This document shows positions 51,371 to 61,608 of a DNA stretch of 64,000 bases, piece by piece. Origin of the DNA: Mycobacterium sp. ACS4054 (lineage in GTDB: Bacteria > Actinomycetota > Actinomycetes > Mycobacteriales > Mycobacteriaceae). Numbering within the stretch: the stretch's first letter is position 1; every line of letters begins with the position of its first letter. Location: contig NZ_LZHV01000041.1 of assembly GCF_001667275.1 (NCBI RefSeq), positions 186,001 to 250,000 on the forward strand, read 5' to 3'. The notes below the pieces were generated by a model. That model was not told where the DNA came from and made no database searches. It saw only the letters and a list, made by a program, of their open reading frames with translations. A program made the translations under genes and the position numbers.

Positions 51371-51403
51371 CGGGGTGAGGATCAACTCCCAGAGAAAGGC
51401 GCC

Positions 51404-52582
51404 ATGAGCGACGTCAAAATCGATGGCTCATGCGCGTCGGCCTTCGTTGGAGTGCGCGACGCGTTCGAGCGCAATTTCACGCTGGGCGATGAAGTCGGGG
51501 CGGCCGTCGCGGTGTGGGTGGACGGGAACCTCGTCGTCAACCTCTGGGGCGGCTGGGCCGACGCCGCCCGCACCCGGCCCTGGCGGGAGAACACCCTGAC
51601 CACGGTGTTGTCCGGCACCAAGGGCCTGTCGGCCACCTGCGTCCACCAACTGGCCGACCGCGGCGAGCTCGACCTGCACGCCCCGGTGGCCCGCTACTGG
51701 CCCGAGTTCGGGCAGGCCGGCAAACAGGACATCACGCTGGCGATGGTGATGAGCCACCGCTCCGGCGTGATCGGCCCCCGCACCCGGCTGCGCTGGGAAG
51801 ACGTCGCCGACTGGGACTTCGTCTGCGCGCAGCTGGCCGCCGCCGAACCCTACTGGGAACCGGGCACGGCCCAGGGCTATCACATGACCACCTTCGGCTT
51901 CATCCTCGGCGAGGTGTTCCGCCGGGTCACCGGCCGGACCATCGGCCAGTACCTGCGCACCGAGATCGCCGAGCCGCTCGGCGCCGACGTCCACATCGGG
52001 CTGTCGCTGGCCGACCAACGCCGCTGCGCCGACCGGGTCAACAAGCCGCACGCCCGCGACCTGCTGGCCGACGCGCAGGCCCCCGGCTACCCCACCGGGC
52101 TGGCCGAGCACCCGAAGGCGGGGCTGTCGATCTCGATGGGGTTCGCCCCCGACGACGAGCTCGGCTCGCACGACCTGTGGCTGTGGCGCGAACTCGAGTT
52201 CCCCGGGACGAACGGGCAGGTGTCGGCCCTGGGGTTGGCGACGTTCTACAACGCGCTCGCCCAGGAGAAGATCCTCAGCCGCGAGCACATGGACCTGGTG
52301 CGGGAGTGCCAGGGCGGCTCGGAAAGCGACCTGGTGCTTGGGCCGCGGGTCGCCGACCACGGCTGGGGCCTGGGCTACATGCTCAACCGGCGATGCGTAA
52401 ACGGGCCCAACCCGCGGATCTTCGGCCACGGCGGCCTGGGCGGCTCCTTCGGGTTCGTCGATCTCGAACACCGGATCGGCTACGCGTACGTGATGAACCG
52501 CTTCGACGCGACCAAGGCCAACGCGGACCCGCGCAGCCTGGCCCTCAGCAACGAGGTCTACGCGGCGCTGGGCGTCATCTAG
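51404..52582 (+). CDS. lipP: Beta-lactamase-fold serine hydrolase / esterase (LipP-like)
   Basis: The 392-residue protein has the class C-like catalytic Ser and Lys in LSGTKGLSA (about residue 70) and a Tyr block YHMTTFGF (about residue 162), as in EstB esterases. It matches Rv2463, named lipP. No signal peptide is seen, so it probably acts inside the cell on esters, not as a resistance beta-lactamase. GAGAAAGG precedes the ATG. The substrate is unknown. Confidence 0.85.
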   Translation: MSDVKIDGSCASAFVGVRDAFERNFTLGDEVGAAVAVWVDGNLVVNLWGGWADAARTRPWRENTLTTVLSGTKGLSATCVHQLADRGELDLHAPVARYWPEFGQAGKQDITLAMVMSHRSGVIGPRTRLRWEDVADWDFVCAQLAAAEPYWEPGTAQGYHMTTFGFILGEVFRRVTGRTIGQYLRTEIAEPLGADVHIGLSLADQRRCADRVNKPHARDLLADAQAPGYPTGLAEHPKAGLSISMGFAPDDELGSHDLWLWRELEFPGTNGQVSALGLATFYNALAQEKILSREHMDLVRECQGGSESDLVLGPRVADHGWGLGYMLNRRCVNGPNPRIFGHGGLGGSFGFVDLEHRIGYAYVMNRFDATKANADPRSLALSNEVYAALGVI

Positions 52583-52600
52583 TTCCGGCTTGGGGCCGCG

Positions 52601-53401
52601 TCATTTCTGGCAGGTCGGGCACCAGAACACGTTTCGGCCTTCGAGCACGGTGGTGCGGATCGTGTCTCCGCAGACCCGGCAGGCCTCTCCGGCGCGCCGG
52701 TAGACGTACGTCCGGGGCCGCCCGGCCCGGTACGACGGCGGCCCGTGGTCATGCTCGGGCCGCACCACGATGATCTTGCCCCGGCGGAAGCCGACCTTCA
52801 TCAGCGCGACCAGGTCGGTCCACGCGGCGTCGAATTCGGCTTGGCCGATGTCGCGGCCCGGCCGGAACGGGTCGATGTTGTGGCGGTACAGCAGCTCGTT
52901 GCGGTAGACGTTGCCCACGCCGGCGACGATGGTTTGATCCATTAGTAGCGCCCCAATCGGCCTGCGCGACTTGGTGATTCGATTCCACGCCCGGGACGGA
53001 TCGGCGTCGTTGCGCAGCGGGTCGGGACCGAGTTTGGCCAGCACGTCGGAAACCTGGCCCTCGTCGATCACCTCGCACACGGTCGGCCCGCGCAGGTCCG
53101 TCCCGTAGTCGGCGCCGACCATCCGCATCCGCACCTGCCCCACCGGCTCCGGCACGAGCGCACCCTCGCGGGGCCATTCGGTGAAGGCGCCGTAGAGGCC
53201 CAGGTGCACGTGCACGATCGGGCCGCCGGCGTAGTGGTGGAACAGGTGCTTCCCCCACACGCTGGTGCGGCGCAACACGCGGCCGTCCACCACGGCCGAG
53301 TCGGCGAAGCGACCCTGCGGGCTCGATACCGCAACGGGCGCACCACCGAACCGGCGCTGGTGCAGCCGGGCCAGGCGGTGCAGGGTGTGCCCTTCGGGCA
53401 T
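52601..53401 (-). CDS. nei: Endonuclease VIII-like DNA glycosylase
   Basis: The 266-residue base-excision enzyme begins MPEGHTLHRLA, where Pro2 and Glu3 form the active site. The helix-two-turn-helix segment ends near AGVGNVYRNELL, and the C-terminal zinc finger is CRVCGDTI...CPTCQK. It removes oxidised pyrimidines and nicks the strand. It matches Rv2464c (Nei1). Three bases separate it from rpiB. Confidence 0.94.
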   Translation of the reverse strand: MPEGHTLHRLARLHQRRFGGAPVAVSSPQGRFADSAVVDGRVLRRTSVWGKHLFHHYAGGPIVHVHLGLYGAFTEWPREGALVPEPVGQVRMRMVGADYGTDLRGPTVCEVIDEGQVSDVLAKLGPDPLRNDADPSRAWNRITKSRRPIGALLMDQTIVAGVGNVYRNELLYRHNIDPFRPGRDIGQAEFDAAWTDLVALMKVGFRRGKIIVVRPEHDHGPPSYRAGRPRTYVYRRAGEACRVCGDTIRTTVLEGRNVFWCPTCQK

Positions 53402-53404
53402 GGC

Positions 53405-53884
53405 TTACGCCGGCGCGCCGGGCACCGGTGGCGCCTGGTGGGTGCGTTCGTACTCGGCGAGAATGTCGATACGCCGTTGATGGCGTTCGGCTTTCGACCA
53501 CTGCGCGCTCAGGAAGGCGTCCACGATGGCCAGCGCCTCCTCGACGGTGTGCATGCGGCCCCCGATCCCGATCAACTGGGCGTTGTTGTGTTCGCGCGCC
53601 AACGTGGCCGTCTCCACGCTCCAGGCCAGCGCACAGCGCGCGCCCGGCACCTTGTTGGCCGCGATCTGCTCGCCGTTGCCCGACCCGCCCAGCACGATGC
53701 CCAGGCTGTCCGGATCGGCCACCGTGCGCGCGGCGGCGGCGATGCAGAACGCCGGGTAGTCGTCCTCGGCGTCGTAGGCGAACGCGCCACAATCGATCGG
53801 CTCGTGCCCGGCCGCTTCGAGGTGGGCGATGATGTGCTGCTTGAGCTCGAATCCGGCGTGGTCAGAGCCGAGGTAGACGCGCAT
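53405..53884 (-). CDS. rpiB: Ribose-5-phosphate isomerase B
   Basis: The 159-residue enzyme interconverts ribose-5-phosphate and ribulose-5-phosphate. SDHAGFELK and GGSGNGEQIAANK are typical; Glu72 corresponds to the catalytic Glu75 of the M. tuberculosis enzyme, which uses Glu where E. coli RpiB uses Cys. The C-terminus is Pro-rich. Probably cotranscribed with nei. Confidence 0.97.
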   Translation of the reverse strand: MRVYLGSDHAGFELKQHIIAHLEAAGHEPIDCGAFAYDAEDDYPAFCIAAAARTVADPDSLGIVLGGSGNGEQIAANKVPGARCALAWSVETATLAREHNNAQLIGIGGRMHTVEEALAIVDAFLSAQWSKAERHQRRIDILAEYERTHQAPPVPGAPA

Positions 53885-53911
53885 GCCCGCAATCCTTACA
53901 CGGGCGGTTGG

Positions 53912-54535
53912 TCAGTCGAATTCGGGCTTCTCGGTGCGGGTTCGCTTCAGTTCGAAGAAGTGCGGGTACGACGCGAACGTCACCGACGCGTCCCACAGCT
54001 TGCCGGCCTCCTCGCCGCGCGGGATCTTCGAGAGCACCGGCCCGAAGAACGCCACACCGTTGACGTGGATGGTCGGCGTGCCCACATCGTCGCCGACGGC
54101 GTCCATGCCGGCGTGGTGGCTCTTGCGCAGGGCGTCGTCGTAGGCCTCGCTGTGCGCGGCCTCGGCGAGCTCGGCGGGCAGGCCGGCATCGGCCAGCGAC
54201 AGCTTGATGACCTCGTCGAGGTTCTTGTTGTCCTCGTTGTGAATCCGGGTGCCCATGGCGGTGTACAGCGGGGCCAGCGCTTCGGCGCCGTGGGACTGCT
54301 CCGCGGCGATCGCCACCCGCACGGGTCCCCAGGCGTGCTTCATCATTTCGCGGTACTTGTCCGACAGGCCTTCGCGGTTCTCGTTGAGGATGGCGAGGCT
54401 CATGACGTGGAAGTGCACGTCGATGTCGCGGACCTTCTCCACCTCGAGGATCCAGCGCGAGGTGATCCAACACCACGGGCAGAGCGGATCGAACCAGAAG
54501 TCGGCTTGGTCTTTCCCGGCAGCCTTGTCAGGCAT
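53912..54535 (-). CDS. DsbA-like mycothiol-dependent oxidoreductase
   Basis: The 207-residue thioredoxin-fold protein has a CPWC active site (Cys19, Cys22) in [10 protein letters not shown] and the cis-Pro loop [10 protein letters not shown]. It matches Rv2466c, described as a mycothiol-linked reductase that also activates some nitro-drugs. No signal peptide, so cytosolic. The start ATG 54533-54535 fits the known protein; the long frame upstream is the shadow of pepN. Confidence 0.93.
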   Translation of the reverse strand: MPDKAAGKDQADFWFDPLCPWCWITSRWILEVEKVRDIDVHFHVMSLAILNENREGLSDKYREMMKHAWGPVRVAIAAEQSHGAEALAPLYTAMGTRIHNEDNKNLDEVIKLSLADAGLPAELAEAAHSEAYDDALRKSHHAGMDAVGDDVGTPTIHVNGVAFFGPVLSKIPRGEEAGKLWDASVTFASYPHFFELKRTRTEKPEFD

Positions 54536-54640
54536 AGCGAAGTCCTCTCGTCGGTCAACACACCGTCCAGCACAACCGTAGGCGTCGTGCCCCTGTTCCC
54601 GCACCGCTCGAGATTCCGGCCGGGCACGTAAGTTGGACGG

Positions 54641-57226
54641 GTGGCCCTTCCTAATCTGACCCGGGACCAGGCCGTCGAACGCGCCGCCCTGATCACCGTC
54701 GACAGCTACCAGATCGACCTCGACGTCACCGACGGGAACGGCGCGCCCGGCGAACGCACGTTCCGGTCCACGACCACGGTGGTGTTCGACGCGCTTCCCG
54801 GCGCCGACACCTACATCGACCTCGCCGCCGAGACCGTGCGCGCGGCCACCCTCAACGGTCACGAGCTCGACGTCTCCGGTTACGACGAATCGGCGGGCAT
54901 CCCGCTGCCCGGCCTGACGAAACGCAACGTCCTCGTCGTCGACGCGGACTGCCGCTACTCCAACACCGGCGAGGGCTTGCACCGCTTCGTCGACCCGGTC
55001 GACGACGAAACGTACTTGTACTCGCAGTTCGAGACCGCGGACGCCAAGCGCATGTTCGCCTGCTTCGACCAACCCGACCTCAAGGCCACGTTCGACGTGC
55101 GGGTGACCGCGCCCAGGCACTGGAAGGTGATCTCCAACGGCGCCCCCCAGTCCGTCGAGGACTCGGACGGGGCCAGGGTGCACACCTTCGCCACCACCCC
55201 GCGGATGAGCACCTACCTGGTGGCGCTGATCGCCGGCCCGTACGCCGAGTGGAAGGACAGCTACACCGACGAACACGGGGAGATCCCCCTGGGCATCTTC
55301 TGCCGGGAATCGCTGGCGCGCCACATGGACGCCGAGCGGATGTTCACCCAGACGAAGCAGGGATTTGGCTTCTACCACAAGAACTTTGGCCTGCCGTACG
55401 CGTTCGGCAAGTACGATCAGCTGTTCGTCCCCGAATTCAATGCCGGTGCAATGGAAAACGCGGGCGCGGTGACGTTCCTGGAGGACTACGTCTTCCGCAG
55501 CAAGGTCACCCGGGCCTCCTACGAGCGGCGCGCCGAGACCGTGCTGCACGAGATGGCACACATGTGGTTCGGCGACCTGGTCACCATGACCTGGTGGGAC
55601 GACCTGTGGCTCAACGAGTCGTTCGCGACATTCGCGTCGGTGCTGTGCCAGGCCGAGGCCACCGAATTCACCGAGGCCTGGACGACTTTCGCGACGGTCG
55701 AGAAGTCGTGGGCGTACCGCCAGGACCAACTGCCCTCGACGCATCCGATCGCCGCGGACATCCCCGACCTGGCCGCGGTCGAGGTGAACTTCGACGGCAT
55801 CACCTACGCCAAGGGCGCCTCGGTGCTCAAGCAGCTCGTCGCCTACGTCGGCCTCGAACACTTCCTGGCCGGGCTGCGGGACTACTTTCGCACGCACGCC
55901 TTCGGCAACGCCACGTTCAGCGACCTGGTCGCCGCGCTGGAGAAGGCGTCGGGGCGAGATCTGTCCGACTGGGGCCAGCAGTGGCTGAAGACGACCGGAT
56001 TGAACACGCTGCGACCGGATTTCGACGTCGACACCGACGGCCGGTTCACCCGATTCGCGGTGACGCAGAGTGGCGCCGCCCCGGGGGCCGGCGAAACGCG
56101 GGTGCACCGGCTGGCGATCGGCATCTATGACGACGACGGCGCCGGCAAGCTGGTTCGGGTGCGGCGCGAGGAACTCGACGTCGAAGGTCCGGTCACGGAA
56201 GTGCCTGCGCTGGTTGGTGTTTCGCGCGGGAAGCTGGTGCTGGTCAACGACGACGACCTGACGTATTGCTCGCTGCGCCTCGACGGCGAGTCGCTGCAGA
56301 CCGCGCTGACGCGAATCGCCGACATCGCCGAGCCGCTGCCGCGCTCGCTGGTGTGGTCGGCGGCGTGGGAGATGACGCGCGAGGCCGAACTGCGGGCCCG
56401 CGACTTCGTGGCCCTGGTCTCGGGCGGGGTGCACGCCGAGAGCGAGGTCGGTGTGGCGCAGCGGCTGCTGCTGCAGGCGCAGACCGCGCTGGCCTCCTAC
56501 GCCGAGCCGGGCTGGGCGCGCGAGCAGGGGTGGCCGGAGTTCGCCGACCGACTACTCGAGCTGGCGCGCGGCGCGCAGGCCGGATCGGACCACCAGCTGG
56601 CCTTCGTCAACACCCTGTGCTCGTCGGTGCTGTCCACCCGGCACGTGGTGACGCTGGCGGACCTGCTCGACCACGACCCGGCCGACCTGGGGTTGCCCGG
56701 GCTCGAGATCGACACCGACCTGCGATGGCGCATCGTGACCGCGCTCGCCAGCGCGGGCGAGATCGACGCCGACGGGCCCGCGACACCGTTTATCGACGCC
56801 GAGGTGCAGCGCGACCCGACCGCCGCCGGTAAGCGGCACGGCGCCCAGGCGGCGACGGCACGGCCGCAAGCGCAGGTCAAGGAAGAGGCCTGGACGACGG
56901 TGATCGAGGACGACACGCTGGCCAACATCACGGCCCGCGCCATCATCGCGGGCTTCGCCCCGCCCGGGCAGCGCGACTTGCTCGACCCGTTCACCGACCG
57001 CTACTTCGAGGCGATACCCGGCGTTTGGGCGCGGCGGTCCAGCGAAGTCGCGCAAACGGTGGTGATCGGCCTCTACCCGCACTGGAACATCAGCGAGGCC
57101 GGTATCGCGGCCGCGGACAAGTTCCTGTCCGACCCGGAGGTGCCGCCGGCGTTGCGGCGGCTGGTGCTGGAGGGCCAGGCCGGCGTGAAGCGGGCCCTGC
57201 GGGCCCGCAAGTTCGACGCCGACTAG
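54641..57226 (+). CDS. pepN: Aminopeptidase N
   Basis: The M1 zinc aminopeptidase has 861 residues, starting at GTG 54641. The substrate motif GAMENAG (about residue 269), zinc site [10 protein letters not shown] (about 303) and the distal Glu in WLNESFATF are intact. A C-terminal ERAP1-like helical domain follows. It matches Rv2467. It removes N-terminal residues from peptides and completes the work of the Clp protease. Confidence 0.97.
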   Translation: MALPNLTRDQAVERAALITVDSYQIDLDVTDGNGAPGERTFRSTTTVVFDALPGADTYIDLAAETVRAATLNGHELDVSGYDESAGIPLPGLTKRNVLVVDADCRYSNTGEGLHRFVDPVDDETYLYSQFETADAKRMFACFDQPDLKATFDVRVTAPRHWKVISNGAPQSVEDSDGARVHTFATTPRMSTYLVALIAGPYAEWKDSYTDEHGEIPLGIFCRESLARHMDAERMFTQTKQGFGFYHKNFGLPYAFGKYDQLFVPEFNAGAMENAGAVTFLEDYVFRSKVTRASYERRAETVLHEMAHMWFGDLVTMTWWDDLWLNESFATFASVLCQAEATEFTEAWTTFATVEKSWAYRQDQLPSTHPIAADIPDLAAVEVNFDGITYAKGASVLKQLVAYVGLEHFLAGLRDYFRTHAFGNATFSDLVAALEKASGRDLSDWGQQWLKTTGLNTLRPDFDVDTDGRFTRFAVTQSGAAPGAGETRVHRLAIGIYDDDGAGKLVRVRREELDVEGPVTEVPALVGVSRGKLVLVNDDDLTYCSLRLDGESLQTALTRIADIAEPLPRSLVWSAAWEMTREAELRARDFVALVSGGVHAESEVGVAQRLLLQAQTALASYAEPGWAREQGWPEFADRLLELARGAQAGSDHQLAFVNTLCSSVLSTRHVVTLADLLDHDPADLGLPGLEIDTDLRWRIVTALASAGEIDADGPATPFIDAEVQRDPTAAGKRHGAQAATARPQAQVKEEAWTTVIEDDTLANITARAIIAGFAPPGQRDLLDPFTDRYFEAIPGVWARRSSEVAQTVVIGLYPHWNISEAGIAAADKFLSDPEVPPALRRLVLEGQAGVKRALRARKFDAD

Positions 57227-57295
57227 GCGATCGCCACTAGACCCATGGTGGCGACCCGCAGCGCCCGGCTACGCCGCGCTTGCGATCGCCACTAG
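57227..57295. repeat. Direct 14-bp repeat and symmetric stem-loop between pepN and the DUF5130 gene
   Basis: GCGATCGCCACTAG occurs twice (57227-57240 and 57282-57295). Between them, GTGGCGA (57248-57254) pairs with TCGCCAC (57286-57292), and AGCGC (57260-57264) with GCGCT (57276-57280). The region separates convergent genes and likely serves as a two-way terminator; the second copy even contains the stop codon of the minus-strand gene. Similar sequence may be dispersed in related genomes. Confidence 0.6.
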
Positions 57296-57768
57296 GCCGG
57301 GGAGATCCCCGCGCTCAGCACCCGGATCGCGCTGACCAGACCGTCCACCAGGTCGCCCCGCGCGAACGCCGACGACGCGGCGGCGACGCCGAGCGGCGCG
57401 GACGACTCGGCGCCCCGGCCGCGAACCTGCGAGCCGTAGACCACCTCGATGACCTCCTGATCCGGCGAGACCGCCAGCAGCACGGCATCGTCGGGCGTCG
57501 GCACCTGGGCCAGGATCTCGCGGGCCCGGGCGGCGGTGTCACTGCCCAGGTCGCCGAGGTAGATGGCGAACCGCGCCTTGGAGGCGCGCGAGCCGAACTT
57601 CAGCGCGTCGTCGATGGCGACCAGGTCCCTGATCGAGAACGGGTAATGGACCGACAGCTCGCCGGGTTCGGTGACCCCGGAAATCCGCCCGCTGGTCGTG
57701 ATGACGAACCCGTTGGGCAGCTCGTCGGGCTCGATCGTCGCTACGTCACCACGTGCCACTTGCGCCAC
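57292..57768 (-). CDS. DUF5130 (TPM-like) protein
   Basis: This 158-residue protein (Rv2468c-like) has the segments [22 protein letters not shown] and [20 protein letters not shown]. It resembles the TPM domain group. No membrane helix or signal peptide is seen and the function is unknown. Its start lies inside the next upstream gene, an overlap of 23 bp. Confidence 0.82.
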   Translation of the reverse strand: MAQVARGDVATIEPDELPNGFVITTSGRISGVTEPGELSVHYPFSIRDLVAIDDALKFGSRASKARFAIYLGDLGSDTAARAREILAQVPTPDDAVLLAVSPDQEVIEVVYGSQVRGRGAESSAPLGVAAASSAFARGDLVDGLVSAIRVLSAGISPA

Positions 57769-57982
57769 CTCCGACTGCGAATTCTGCTCCGCCGTGCCCG
57801 CCGTGCGCGTGACCGACGTCCTCGTCCGTCGCCGCCCACAGGATCGGCGCGTGCGTCCACTTGTCCGGCAGCTTGTAGGCGGCCGGATGGGGTCCCTTGT
57901 GGGACCAGATCAGCACCGCCAGCACGGCCACCAGCAGCAACGGTATCCCGATGAAGTACAGGTGAATCTGCAAAAGGCTCAC
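57746..57982 (-). CDS. Small membrane protein (Rv2468A-like)
   Basis: The 78-residue protein starts at GTG 57980-57982 with one hydrophobic helix ([21 protein letters not shown]), then a short charged tail with His/Gly-rich HAHGGHGG. It overlaps the DUF5130 gene by 23 bp, so the two are coupled. Function unknown. Confidence 0.72.
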   Translation of the reverse strand: MSLLQIHLYFIGIPLLLVAVLAVLIWSHKGPHPAAYKLPDKWTHAPILWAATDEDVGHAHGGHGGAEFAVGGGASGTW

Positions 57983-58052
57983 GACGGAAACCGTATCCCA
58001 CCCGGTGATCCGTCGGCACACTCGGACGCGACATGTCGCCCGATCACCGACG

Positions 58053-58700
58053 CTAGGCCGCGCCTTCGCCGAGGTAGCGCGCCCAGGCGGGATCGAGCTC
58101 CTTGACCGTCGACAGCAGCCGCCAGTGCTGCCCCGTGGGGGGCAGCGGCGTCCGGCGCAGCGCCCAGCCGAGTTCGGTGAGCAGCTTGTCGCCCTTGCGG
58201 TGATTGCACGTCGAGCAGCACGCGACGCAGTTCTCCCACGAGTGGTCACCGCCGCGGCTGCGTGGCACCACGTGGTCGACGGTGTCGGCCTTCGCCCCGC
58301 AGTAGGCGCACGAGAACCGGTCCCGGTGCATCAGCGCGGCCCGGGTCATCGGAACCCGGGCCCGGTAGGGGACGCGCACATAGGTTCGCAACTGAATCAC
58401 CGACGGCACCACGATCGAGCTGGTGGCCGAGTGGATCACCGGCCCGGCCGGGTCGTGGTGGACCACGTCGGCCTTCCCGCAGATCACCATCACGATGGCC
58501 CGCCGCATCGGCAGGGCGGTCAACGGCTCGTACGTGGAATTCAGCAGCAGCACCCGCCGGCGACTCCACAGCGATGCGCCGTCTTGGCGGCTCGGGGGAT
58601 GCGTATCGACGCTATGCAGGCATGACGCGGTTGGGGGCCCGGTTAACCCTGCCGCGGCACCAGAACTGCGGTGGGTGCGGCGTCTTTTGCCCTGCGCCAT
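58053..58700 (-). CDS. HNH endonuclease
   Basis: The protein has 215 residues from ATG 58698-58700, with a perfect GGAGG site upstream. The HNH motif is [21 protein letters not shown]...[16 protein letters not shown], with paired Cys for structural zinc. The N-terminus is basic. It matches Rv2469c and stands alone, not inside a mobile element, so it may serve in DNA repair or restriction. Confidence 0.92.
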   Translation of the reverse strand: MAQGKRRRTHRSSGAAAGLTGPPTASCLHSVDTHPPSRQDGASLWSRRRVLLLNSTYEPLTALPMRRAIVMVICGKADVVHHDPAGPVIHSATSSIVVPSVIQLRTYVRVPYRARVPMTRAALMHRDRFSCAYCGAKADTVDHVVPRSRGGDHSWENCVACCSTCNHRKGDKLLTELGWALRRTPLPPTGQHWRLLSTVKELDPAWARYLGEGAA

Positions 58701-58842
58701 AGATCCTCCGCGGATAGTCCACCATGATTCGCCGCCAATCGCACCCCTATTGCAGGTGAACGGCATGTCGCCCGGGTGAACAGCGGGAGTGCCGTCGGCC
58801 CGGCTCAGCCGGACGCGGCCGCGATGGACCACAATGGAGGCA

Positions 58843-59238
58843 ATGGATTCCGAGCCACAGTCCTTCTATGACGCCGTCGGCGGTGCCGACACCTTTCACG
58901 CGATCGTGTCCCGCTTCTACGCGCTGGTCGCCGAGGACGAGATCCTGCGCCAGCTGTACCCCGAGGACGACCTGGCGGGCGCCGAGGAACGGTTGCGGAT
59001 GTTCCTCGAGCAGTACTGGGGCGGCCCGCGCACCTACTCCGACCGGCGGGGTCATCCCCGGTTGCGGATGCGTCACATGCCCTTCCGGATCACCCCCATC
59101 GAGCGCGACGCCTGGCTGCGCTGCATGCACATCGCGGTCGGCTCGATCGACTCCGCAACCCTGGACGACGAGCACCGACGCCAGTTGCTCGATTACCTGG
59201 AAATGGCTGCCCACTCGCTGGTCAACGCAGCCTTGTGA
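58843..59238 (+). CDS. glbO: Truncated hemoglobin O
   Basis: The 131-residue group II truncated globin has the heme ligand His78 (LRMRHMP) and distal-pocket residues Tyr26 (B10), Tyr39 (CD1) and Trp91 (G8), the same as in M. tuberculosis with an offset of three. It binds O2 tightly. ATG 58843 is chosen; the GGAGG is very close to it. ATG 58834 is an alternative. The stop overlaps an ATG of the next gene frame (TGATG). Confidence 0.96.
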   Translation: MDSEPQSFYDAVGGADTFHAIVSRFYALVAEDEILRQLYPEDDLAGAEERLRMFLEQYWGGPRTYSDRRGHPRLRMRHMPFRITPIERDAWLRCMHIAVGSIDSATLDDEHRRQLLDYLEMAAHSLVNAAL

Positions 59239-59267
59239 TGTCGGCCCACGAAACTGAGCGGGGTGGA

Positions 59268-60833
59268 ATGGACTCCAAGCCGTGGTGGTCAAGCGCGGTG
59301 TTTTATCAGGTGTACCCACGGTCGTTCGCCGACAGCACCGGCGACGGCGTCGGCGACCTGGACGGTCTGACGGCCCGGCTGGAGCATCTGGAACGGCTGG
59401 GCGTCGACGCGATCTGGCTCAACCCGGTCACCGTGTCGCCGATGGCCGACCACGGCTACGACGTCGCCGATCCGCGCGACATCGACCCGCTGTTCGGTGG
59501 GATGGCGGCGTTCGAGCGACTGGTGGCGGCCGCCCACGCCCGTGGCATCAAGATCACGATGGACGTGGTGCCCAACCACAGCAGCTCGGCGCACCCGTGG
59601 TTTCAGGCCGCACTGGCGGCCGGTCCGGGCACCGACGCCCGCGAGCGCTACTTCTTCCGCGACGGCCGCGGCGCGCAGGGCGAGCTGCCGCCGAACAACT
59701 GGACGTCGGTGTTCGGCGGGCCGGCGTGGACGCGGATCGTCGAACCCGACGGCAACCCGGGCCAGTGGTACCTGCATCTGTTCGATGCCGAGCAACCCGA
59801 TCTCAACTGGGAGCACCCGGACATCTTCGACGACTTCGAGAAGACACTGCGCTTCTGGCTGGAACGCGGCGTCGACGGTTTCCGGATCGACGTGGCGCAC
59901 GGGATGGCCAAGCCGTCCGACCTGCCCGACGCGACGGACGACATCAAAGTTCTCAGCCACAGCGACGACGACCCCCGCTTCAACCATCCGAGCGTGCATG
60001 AGATCCATCGCGGCATCCGCACGATCGTCGACGACTACCCGGGGGCGGTGACCATCGGCGAGGTGTGGGTGATGGACAACGCCCGGTGGGCCGAGTACCT
60101 GCGCCCCGACGAACTGCATCTCGGCTTCAACTTCCGGCTGACGAAGATCGACTTCGACGCCACCCAAGTCCACGACGCGATCGACAACTCGCTGGCGGCC
60201 ACGGCACTCGAAAACGCCACGCCCACTTGGACATTGTCCAATCACGACGTGGGACGGGAGGTCACCCGCTACGGCGGCGGCGAGGTCGGGCTGCGGCGGG
60301 CACGGGCGATGGCGATGGTGATGCTGGCGCTGCCGGGCGCGGTGTTCATCTACAACGGCGAGGAGCTGGGGCTGCCCGACGTGGAGTTGCCCGACGACGT
60401 GCTGCAGGACCCGACGTGGGAACGCTCCGGGCACACCGAACGCGGCCGCGACCGGTGCCGCGTCCCGATGCCGTGGTCGGGCGACGCTCCCCCGTTCGGC
60501 TTTTCGTCCTCACCCGACACGTGGCTGCCGATGCCGAAGGAATGGGCCGCGCTGACTGTCGAGAGGCAGATCGCGGACCCCGAATCGACCTTCGCGTTCT
60601 TCGCCCACCTCATCAAGGTGCGCAAGGAGCGCACCGAATTCGACGGTGAGCAAATCGAATGGCTGACCGCGCCCCGCGATGCGCTGACCTTCCGGCGCCG
60701 CGGCGGCGGCGGTGTCTGCGCACTGAACGCCGGCCGCCGACCGATCCCACTGCCACCGGGGGAGCTCATCGTGGCCAGCGCACCGCTGGTCGACGGCAAA
60801 CTCGCGCCGGACGCCGCGGCCTGGCTGGCCTGA
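59268..60833 (+). CDS. aglA: GH13 alpha-glucosidase
   Basis: The enzyme has 521 residues from ATG 59268 (or 531 from ATG 59238, overlapping the glbO stop). The nucleophile Asp is in GFRIDVAHG (about residue 205), the acid Glu in TIGEVWV (about 264) and the third Asp in SNHDVGR (about 326). It cleaves terminal alpha-glucosides from maltose- or trehalose-like sugars. It matches Rv2471 (aglA). Probably cotranscribed with glbO. Confidence 0.93.
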   Translation: MDSKPWWSSAVFYQVYPRSFADSTGDGVGDLDGLTARLEHLERLGVDAIWLNPVTVSPMADHGYDVADPRDIDPLFGGMAAFERLVAAAHARGIKITMDVVPNHSSSAHPWFQAALAAGPGTDARERYFFRDGRGAQGELPPNNWTSVFGGPAWTRIVEPDGNPGQWYLHLFDAEQPDLNWEHPDIFDDFEKTLRFWLERGVDGFRIDVAHGMAKPSDLPDATDDIKVLSHSDDDPRFNHPSVHEIHRGIRTIVDDYPGAVTIGEVWVMDNARWAEYLRPDELHLGFNFRLTKIDFDATQVHDAIDNSLAATALENATPTWTLSNHDVGREVTRYGGGEVGLRRARAMAMVMLALPGAVFIYNGEELGLPDVELPDDVLQDPTWERSGHTERGRDRCRVPMPWSGDAPPFGFSSSPDTWLPMPKEWAALTVERQIADPESTFAFFAHLIKVRKERTEFDGEQIEWLTAPRDALTFRRRGGGGVCALNAGRRPIPLPPGELIVASAPLVDGKLAPDAAAWLA

Positions 60834-60959
60834 GCGCTCAAAGATCCGGCGGAGCAGTCGGTTTCGCGCGCCTTCCGGGGTGTCGCTCGCGAGTCGGATA
60901 CCCCGTGGGGGTACTGTCGTGTGCCATGACCGAGATCGAGCGCACCGGCGAAAGGTGGG

Positions 60960-61574
60960 GTGGTGGATAACACGTTGCGGTGGGTGGTGACCGCGCTCTT
61001 CGCCGTCAGCCTCGCGGCGTACGCGTATTTCCTTGTCGCCCAACGCCGCTGCTGGACCGGCGTCGTCAGCCAGTTGCTCCACCTGGCCATGTCCGCCGCG
61101 ATGATCTTCATGGCCTGGGGTGTGGGAATGACCTTTCCGACCGCCGCCGCAACGTCGGGTTTCCTGCTCGGTGGCGCCTGGTTCTTCGGCATGGCCGGCC
61201 ACCCGCGCTGGGCGGTCGACGGCCGGCTGACGAACTACTACTACGCCGTGATGATGGCGGCGATGGCGTGGATGTACGGCGCGATGAACGGCAGCCTGTC
61301 GGGCGGGTCCGCTCACTCGGGCGGCCCCGCGATGGACATGGCCGCGCCCGCGCCGCACCAGCACATGCCGACGGCCATACCGGGCTGGGTCACCGTCGTG
61401 AACTGGGCCGCGGCCCTGGGGTTCGCCGCGGTGGCGATCTACTGGGCCTACCGCTGGGCGGCCGGACGGTGGACGAACCTGATGCCGCGCGCCGTTCGGC
61501 TGACCCACGCGCAGATCGTGACCCAGACGGTCACCGCCGCGGGCACCGCGCTGATGTTCGCCGCCATCGCCTGA
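60960..61574 (+). CDS. DUF5134 membrane protein with Met/His-rich loop
   Basis: The protein has 204 residues with about six helices. The loop between helices 4 and 5 (HSGGPAMDMAAPAPHQHM) and MSAAMIFMAW in helix 2 are rich in Met and His, which suggests copper handling. GTG 60960 or 60963 is the start, with AAAGG at 60951-60955. The function of DUF5134 proteins is not known to me. Confidence 0.78.
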   Translation: MVDNTLRWVVTALFAVSLAAYAYFLVAQRRCWTGVVSQLLHLAMSAAMIFMAWGVGMTFPTAAATSGFLLGGAWFFGMAGHPRWAVDGRLTNYYYAVMMAAMAWMYGAMNGSLSGGSAHSGGPAMDMAAPAPHQHMPTAIPGWVTVVNWAAALGFAAVAIYWAYRWAAGRWTNLMPRAVRLTHAQIVTQTVTAAGTALMFAAIA

Positions 61575-61596
61575 GCGGATTTCGCGGTCGCTCCTC

Positions 61597-61602
61597 TATA
61601 CC
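61597..61602 (+). promoter_or_regulatory. -10 element for a leaderless flavoprotein mRNA
   Basis: TATACC lies seven bases before the ATG at 61609, and there is no Shine-Dalgarno sequence. This is the spacing for a leaderless transcript. Confidence 0.4.
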
Positions 61603-61608
61603 TAGTAC

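Noticed and set aside
51404..52582. Secreted beta-lactamase resistance gene
   Set aside because: No signal peptide and EstB-like motifs; intracellular esterase is more likely.
53912..56434. 840-residue minus-strand frame across pepN
   Set aside because: Only its last 207 residues are a real gene; the rest is antisense to pepN and resembles no protein.
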